Shown one piece after another: positions 58,962-64,000 of a stretch of 64,000 bases of DNA. Numbering within the stretch: position 1 is the first letter of the stretch; every line of letters begins with the position of its first letter. The DNA lies in assembly GCA_002633025.1 (NCBI GenBank), contig NMRB01000701.1, forward strand, positions 162,134 to 226,133, read 5' to 3'. A program made the translations under genes and the position numbers. This DNA is from Notospermus geniculatus (Eukaryota; Nemertea; Pilidiophora; Heteronemertea; Lineidae). The notes under the pieces are model-generated. The model did no database searches. It had not been told where the DNA came from and saw only the letters and a program-made list of their open reading frames with translations.

Positions 58962-59224
58962 CTATAGTAAAGTACCGCGACTACCATCGCCACTAAAAAG
59001 TGCACTGATGCATGCCACAGCCACGATTTTTTCATATTCTCTTCGCATCAGCCTTCTTGGCTTTCGCATAAATGCCCTGACTTTCCTTTCATCAAGATTA
59101 CACTTCAAGCAAAGCCTTCCAATATTAAACACCCACATCGAACGCCGCCAATGCAGGGAAATCTCACTAGCCACAACTCTCCCTGTGGTATCGAGAACGC
59201 AAAGATCGGCGTCTGTTCCGAATC
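58962..59224 (-). CDS. Candidate terminal exon, unknown product
   Basis: On the minus strand, acceptor TTAATTTGTAG (AG at 59,226-59,225) is followed by 86 codons and TAG. The peptide reads like protein: TDADLCVLDTTGRVVASEIS, then a basic stretch ERKVRAFMRKPRRLMRREYE. I cannot name the family. No upstream exon is identified. Confidence 0.28.
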
Positions 59225-61515
59225 CTACAAATTAAGCCACTTAGTGTTTCATCCATTCAATTTGGCTTCCTCCGAGAAGATCACAAATCGCCTCCAAGCT
59301 CATGACAACCCGCCACAACAAGTAGCCAGGCGCTAATGTATTCCTTTCACTACCAGACTTATGAAATGCTTGCTCTTGTTGATAGCCGACTAATTTGCAA
59401 TTATACCGATGGTTTGGTACCTTGGGTATCTCTGGGCGAGGCGCAACCTTCCACTCGATGGCTTGTTAAGTAGTGGTGATACTGACAGACGGGTATTCGG
59501 CACGCACGTTCTCGTCATCACGGCTCTGGCTTGACCTTTGCAATTCTGACCAGAGTCAGTGGCTGCCATTCACTGCGCATGATGGTTGAAGGCGGCATGC
59601 ATTGAGGGAAAGTCAAACTGCCGCGGGGCTGGGGCGTGGAGAGCTCAAGACTTCCAGAGGAAAATCGTCGTAGTTCCGATTGACCATAATCATGCGTCTT
59701 CCGATTGTCGATTTCAACTTGCATGCTGATCGATCTTTAGGATACATTTTGTATACGTCATATGGAACAAACTTTGTTTGTCCACAAACAAATCTGTTGC
59801 ATTTCGACACGATTTTCAAATCAAGATGGCCGCCACGGTGGCCATATTTCGTTATTACTGAACACGTGACATGCGTGCACTGGTACAGCCATGCGATGTT
59901 CTGTAATTTTGCACTGAACCACGGCAGAGATGGCGAGGTTTCGAACATCGGATCCGATTTCTCCGTCGCTTCATACTTTCACTGTAACTTATGACGAAGT
60001 GCATAAGCTAGTTGTAATTTCTTTGCCCGTAGGCTGATTCTTACGCGTGTGACCGGGATTTATACCACATATCTACCTCAGTCGACCCGCAAAGGTATGA
60101 ACAGCGCCACGACGTGTCAGCCGCGGTATTTGGCGGTACTAACTGCTAAATCACTGAACGAAAGCGAGGCAGTGACGTAGGCGTAGCAGACGCTATAAAA
60201 CAATCACTAATTACGCACGATTAGTCAGACGTTTGAAGGTGGCGTGATGTTTACATGTTGATGGATGTTTCTCTACGAAAGTTGCCGAAAATTTCATCGA
60301 AATCGGTTCAGTTTTGGCCGAGTTATCGATCGAAAGGTAACCTTGTGTTTTCGAAAACAGGCGTTCTTCAAAGTGCGTACACTTTCTTGGAATAGTATTT
60401 TGAAACTTCTGCTTAGGTCATTCGGGTTGTTATAACATAGAAGAATCCNTGATGTCCTTCTGGTGATGATGCCCACCAGAGCATATTGTCTCTAGAAACA
60501 ACGTTTCAAACCTCTGATCTGCACATCGTCACTCTTGACGAACCACTGGACCTGCATAAAACATAAATTTTACAGAATACAAGCAAAATATGACAAACCA
60601 GTTAATAGACGGGCTACAATCGGATTACGCATGCCGGGTTCTCTATAATTGCCCATCAAATTCTGGAGCTAAGCCTCAATAAATTATCGATACAGCAACA
60701 AGATCGATGTTTAGGGTTTCCCTCTGCAGATCAGTGCTGTGGTTTTCCTCCAACACGCCCTGTTTTCCTTCAGGCAAGCACATTACTGATCAGTCAGCTC
60801 ACGGATTCCTTGATTTAGTCAGTCAGTATCAACCGAAGAAGAAACAGTAAAGGAACACTGCCATGTACAAGATCTGCGTGCCGTTGAAGCCATCGTGAGC
60901 GAGATCTGATTTGCTCTGTGTATTTCAATGCATCCTGAGCGATAAATGCGTGCATATCACCAGAGATCGGCTATAGATTTTAGAATTCTAGCGACTGCTG
61001 TCTGCATCACAATGAAAGTGCTGTTTTAGGGTTACCGATCAGTCACCTTTATTGGCGTAAATTTCTTGTAATCCGTTGGCAAGATGTGTCTCGCGTTTAA
61101 ACCAGTTGCTGCCAAGTGGCGATAATGTATATCAAAAACGGTTGGTTAGGTTAGACTTAATGTCACTAGCTGTCGACAGGCTGCCTTTGCTATACAAAGA
61201 GATAATCTATCAGCTCTTTCCTCAACCGGTAACTTTAGGGTTTTTGTGACTATCATCTTATAGAAAATTGGTATTACAATGAGACTTGGCTGTATTTTCT
61301 GGTGCCACCAGGACTAGGTTCTGATTAGTAGGACTGTACAGGGAATAGTGTGATATATTAAAAATGGTTGGCAAGAGAACTTTTTAATTTGGATGACAGG
61401 CCAGTCTCGCCCCGTTCCGATTACCGTGATAGCTAGACGCAATTCCTGGCGTCGGAGACACCTTCATATTATATTTCTGGCATAAAGTCCAATAAGACTA
61501 TGGGTCTTATGCTGG
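59225..61515. other. Anonymous stretch with a single-N join at 60,449
   Basis: An open frame on each strand around 59,613-59,994 spans a GATGGCCGCCACGGTGGCCAT palindrome and is not credible as coding. The lone N at 60,449 probably marks a contig join. No other structure seen. Confidence 0.45.
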
Positions 61516-61652
61516 GGTCGGACTTTAGCCTAAAGTATCTATACTTTAGCCTAAAGTATCTATACTTTAGCTATAGCTAAAGTTAGACTTTATCTACTCT
61601 TAAAGCATTGAGAAACTTCAGACTTTAATGAAAGTGTGGCTGAAGTCCGACC
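61516..61652. mobile_element. Small inverted-repeat element with 21-bp tandem repeat
   Basis: GGTCGGAC at 61,516-61,523 is inverted at 61,645-61,652. Inside, the 21-bp unit CTTTAGCCTAAAGTATCTATA is tandemly repeated from 61,523 to about 61,570. A weak MITE call. Confidence 0.45.
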
Positions 61653-63359
61653 AGAACATACTGCCCTAAGAGAGTGGAGGACCGAGCTAAAGGGAAAACC
61701 TACCGTTCAATCTATACGGACTCTCTTTTATACCCATGAGTATAAGCCGTGATTGGGTTATTTGTTTACGTCGTATGTCTTCTAAGGAATGGAAACAAAC
61801 CATTCTTTGAGTCGCATACATGGTTAGTTTTTGCCGATATATAAAATGACATGTTTGCATGCCTGGATCAACTACAAGTCTGCCCTCGGCGGAGACGCCA
61901 GTCGATACTCGGGTAGCGATGTGACTACTTCATCAAACTCCCCAATTGTTTACATGTGACAAATGACCAAAGCAAACCATAGAGGAAGTAGTGACTAAAT
62001 CGGTCGATTGGCAATGGAGATGGAGGCTTCTTCCTGTATCATTGATCGCCTTGTGCATTATCAACACTGACAACCCTGATAGGTCCGTGTGTCTGTTCAC
62101 GATGTTGATAATTAGCCAACCAATTAGTCCACTGGAAGTGATTGCCAACAATTCGTGTTTGTCAAAATGCATTAATTTCCACACGATTGACGTACCAAAT
62201 TGTTCATTATCGCATAATAATATCTAATGTAATCTTGCCGTTCAACCCGGCGATTCAACGACATTTCCCCGATTTAATAGCGGATAGTTTTCGTCACTTG
62301 GCCAACTTCTCTTCAAATTCATTTCACCTTTCGGCTTTGCAGCACTTCAATAGCTGCTGCTTCTATCGTCGCCTAAATTTATCCATCACCTGGACACATT
62401 CGCCCAGTATGATCCGACTGATAATCCAATTAAAGACGAAGAGCTGCACTTTCCCATTCATCGCTGTGTATAATCTTTCCAAGACGACAAGAGTAACCAG
62501 ACCCAAGCTCCGAGCGCTTACCATTTGACCTGCATCAGCATTCGTTGGCGTTTCTGAAGGGAAAACACCGAATGAGAAACGTTCCGGTTTCCCAGCCCAT
62601 TTAGAGTCTGTTGCTTCACGAATTCTACAACATGACACTAAGAGGAGGTTCTTTGTCGTGATAAAAAAACCCGGCGGTCGTGTGTCCGACTGTCTGTCGC
62701 ATGCAGTGTTTGGAATGAGTAAGCAGACTAATTCCAAACTTCTTAGGGAACAACGGAGCATCCGTGAATGAGAAGCTTCTTTCTTTTCACGCCTGATCGC
62801 ACAAGGGCTCTTTGCAAGCATCGGGCAACGGGTTTCATCAAATTAGCGGCGAGATCAAATAGTCAGACCTAGTCCTAGTTCAATTATTTGAGATGCGATA
62901 ATCAAATTTTGGGAACACTTTTTATTGATTCATGCTGTAATAAGACGGGGTTTGCTCTGTTTTCAACTTTGTAAAGGAAAGAAGCCCCACCCCGGCGCTT
63001 CTGAACTCCTGCCGTTTCGATATAAATCAAGAAATCGTAAACTTTTTGTAGGGGCTGCAGCAGATTACGTATGTAAGTGTGCTTGCCGTCGTAGCTGCTT
63101 AGTTTATGCAATGCGTATAGGAGCAAATAATTCCTACTTCAGCTGAGCAGCAGGCCTCTTAGCCTCTTGTTCTTTTGAGGCATTATGCTACATATTGTAT
63201 TCAACATGATTAGACAAAAGCGTAATGGAATACCCGTCGAAGTCTGCATATGTGGAACGTCTTCACGAAGAGGTCGTCATATTCGTCGTGTCACTAATGG
63301 TTCCAATCACCGACTTCAGTGCTTGCTCACTCCGTCACCGCGGTCCTGGAATCCTCACG
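61653..63359. other. Anonymous stretch with overlapping open frames
   Basis: A plus frame at 62,142-62,528 and a minus frame at 62,363-62,821 overlap. On the minus strand TTTTCCCTTCAG near 62,562 looks like an acceptor with a possible donor GGTAAGC about 35 bases on, which would make a tiny exon; there is no homology to support it. Confidence 0.35.
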
Positions 63360-63377
63360 CTGGTTATTGGCGAGAAT

Positions 63378-63517
63378 GGAAATAGAAACGGGTTTCTAAG
63401 GTGGAAGACATTGCTTCCTACCAGATTCGAACCCACGGACCCTCGCATGAGGCATCAATCGCCAGCACTAAGGGGCAGCACGCCTTCACCACTAGGCCAA
63501 ATCCCCATCCCCATCAT
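63378..63517 (-). mobile_element. tRNA-derived SINE with target-site duplications
   Basis: The minus strand has an A-box-like TGGCCTAGTGG (63,499-63,489) and a B-box GGGTTCGAATC (63,434-63,424), the internal promoter of RNA polymerase III. Their wide spacing fits a tRNA-Ser/Leu-like head with a long variable arm. The unit is flanked by an 18-bp direct repeat with one mismatch (CTGGTTATTGGCGA core; 63,360-63,377 and 63,518-63,535), the signature of LINE-driven insertion. The 3' end lacks an obvious A-rich tail. Not a functional tRNA: acceptor stem and CCA context do not pair. Confidence 0.62.
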
Positions 63518-63535
63518 CTGGTTATTGGCGACAAT

Positions 63536-64000
63536 CAGAATTGTGCTGCAGTCTGCAACAAAACTGTCATGACTGTAGCCTACATTTACGCGACGAGGCG
63601 GACGCGGCCTAGTCAAAGCATCGTTCGCCTGTCTCTGCTTGGTCCCATTGCTGCGATGTGTTAACGACTCCATCATTCACCGGGGGTGCAGAAACAAGCA
63701 AAATCCAACTTCAGATCATCGCGTGAGACGAAACAACAACAAACACAAACATCAAACTATGGCGATTAGTGGAGGCTATGGAAGATGAAAGACACGCTAT
63801 AGTCTGAGCGGAAGTCTTTCTCTTGGTACAGGACAAAGTGGCCATGTTGCAAATCCAGATTCAACCAGCCATGAACCGAGTCCGGAATCTTTAACCACTG
63901 GGAACGGCTGCCCATGGAATACGGAGCAACACCAATATTTTCCATTATCAATCCATAAGCGAAGCAAAAAGGGTCATGCGCCTCCACACACGATGTTCAA
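63536..64000. other. Anonymous stretch at the window end
   Basis: Short open frames on both strands, none convincing. No repeat or RNA gene seen. Confidence 0.4.

Noticed and set aside
59613-59994. Mirror-image open frames of 104-111 codons
   Set aside because: They cross a GGCCGCCACGGTGGCC palindrome and are open on both strands, typical of shadow frames.
63410-63505. Functional tRNA gene
   Set aside because: Pol III boxes are present but the acceptor stem does not pair; flanking target duplications make it a SINE.

Overview
The window looks like nuclear DNA of a marine invertebrate, most likely a non-vertebrate deuterostome; an echinoderm is my first guess, with hemichordate or amphioxus as alternatives. 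The reasons are one intron-associated animal rhodopsin-class receptor in otherwise gene-poor DNA, a dense population of short non-autonomous DNA transposons, and a large excess of the 8-bp palindromes TACATGTA (more than 40 by eye) and TAGGCCTA (about 20), each expected about once in 64 kb. There are no bacterial features.

Layout. 1-6 kb: small inverted-repeat elements and a few unassigned coding-like stretches on the minus strand. 6.0-7.3 kb: a nest of MITEs, including a 339-bp near-perfect hairpin. 7.5-8.6 kb: the only confident gene, an orphan class A GPCR whose whole coding sequence lies in one exon behind a clear splice acceptor. 9.1-9.2 kb: three perfect TGACGTCA (CRE) palindromes. 9.3-14.8 kb: mostly anonymous, with one or two candidate exons. 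14,794-44,278: a head-to-tail duplication of about 15 kb, copy A 14,794-30,123 and copy B 30,124-44,278, with no confident gene in either copy. 44.3-64 kb: anonymous DNA with many MITEs, two snap-back palindromes and a tRNA-derived SINE with target-site duplications.

The duplication works as a natural experiment. Comparing the copies gives filled and empty sites for a piggyBac-like MITE (TTAA target; one insertion private to A, another of the same family private to B), a Tc1/mariner-like MITE (TA target), a foldback element of about 1 kb built from HindIII-centred tandem repeats (TTAAAG target), and two further MITEs. Most notably, at many positions the copies differ only by TA versus TACATGTA, and once by TA versus TAGGCCTA. 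TA-NN-N'N'-TA is the scar that Tc1/mariner-type transposases leave on excision. I propose that the palindromes are mostly fossil excision footprints, and that TA-punctuated ladders such as 24,156-24,177 are sites visited repeatedly.

Assembly cautions: a 392-base gap lies in the centre of the foldback element, single Ns at 9,039, 32,686, 37,789 and 60,449 mark contig joins, and one join (37,789) repeats about 565 bp. The A/B pair may therefore be a real tandem duplication or two haplotypes laid end to end; the A/B junction itself has no N. Gene calls other than the GPCR are tentative.
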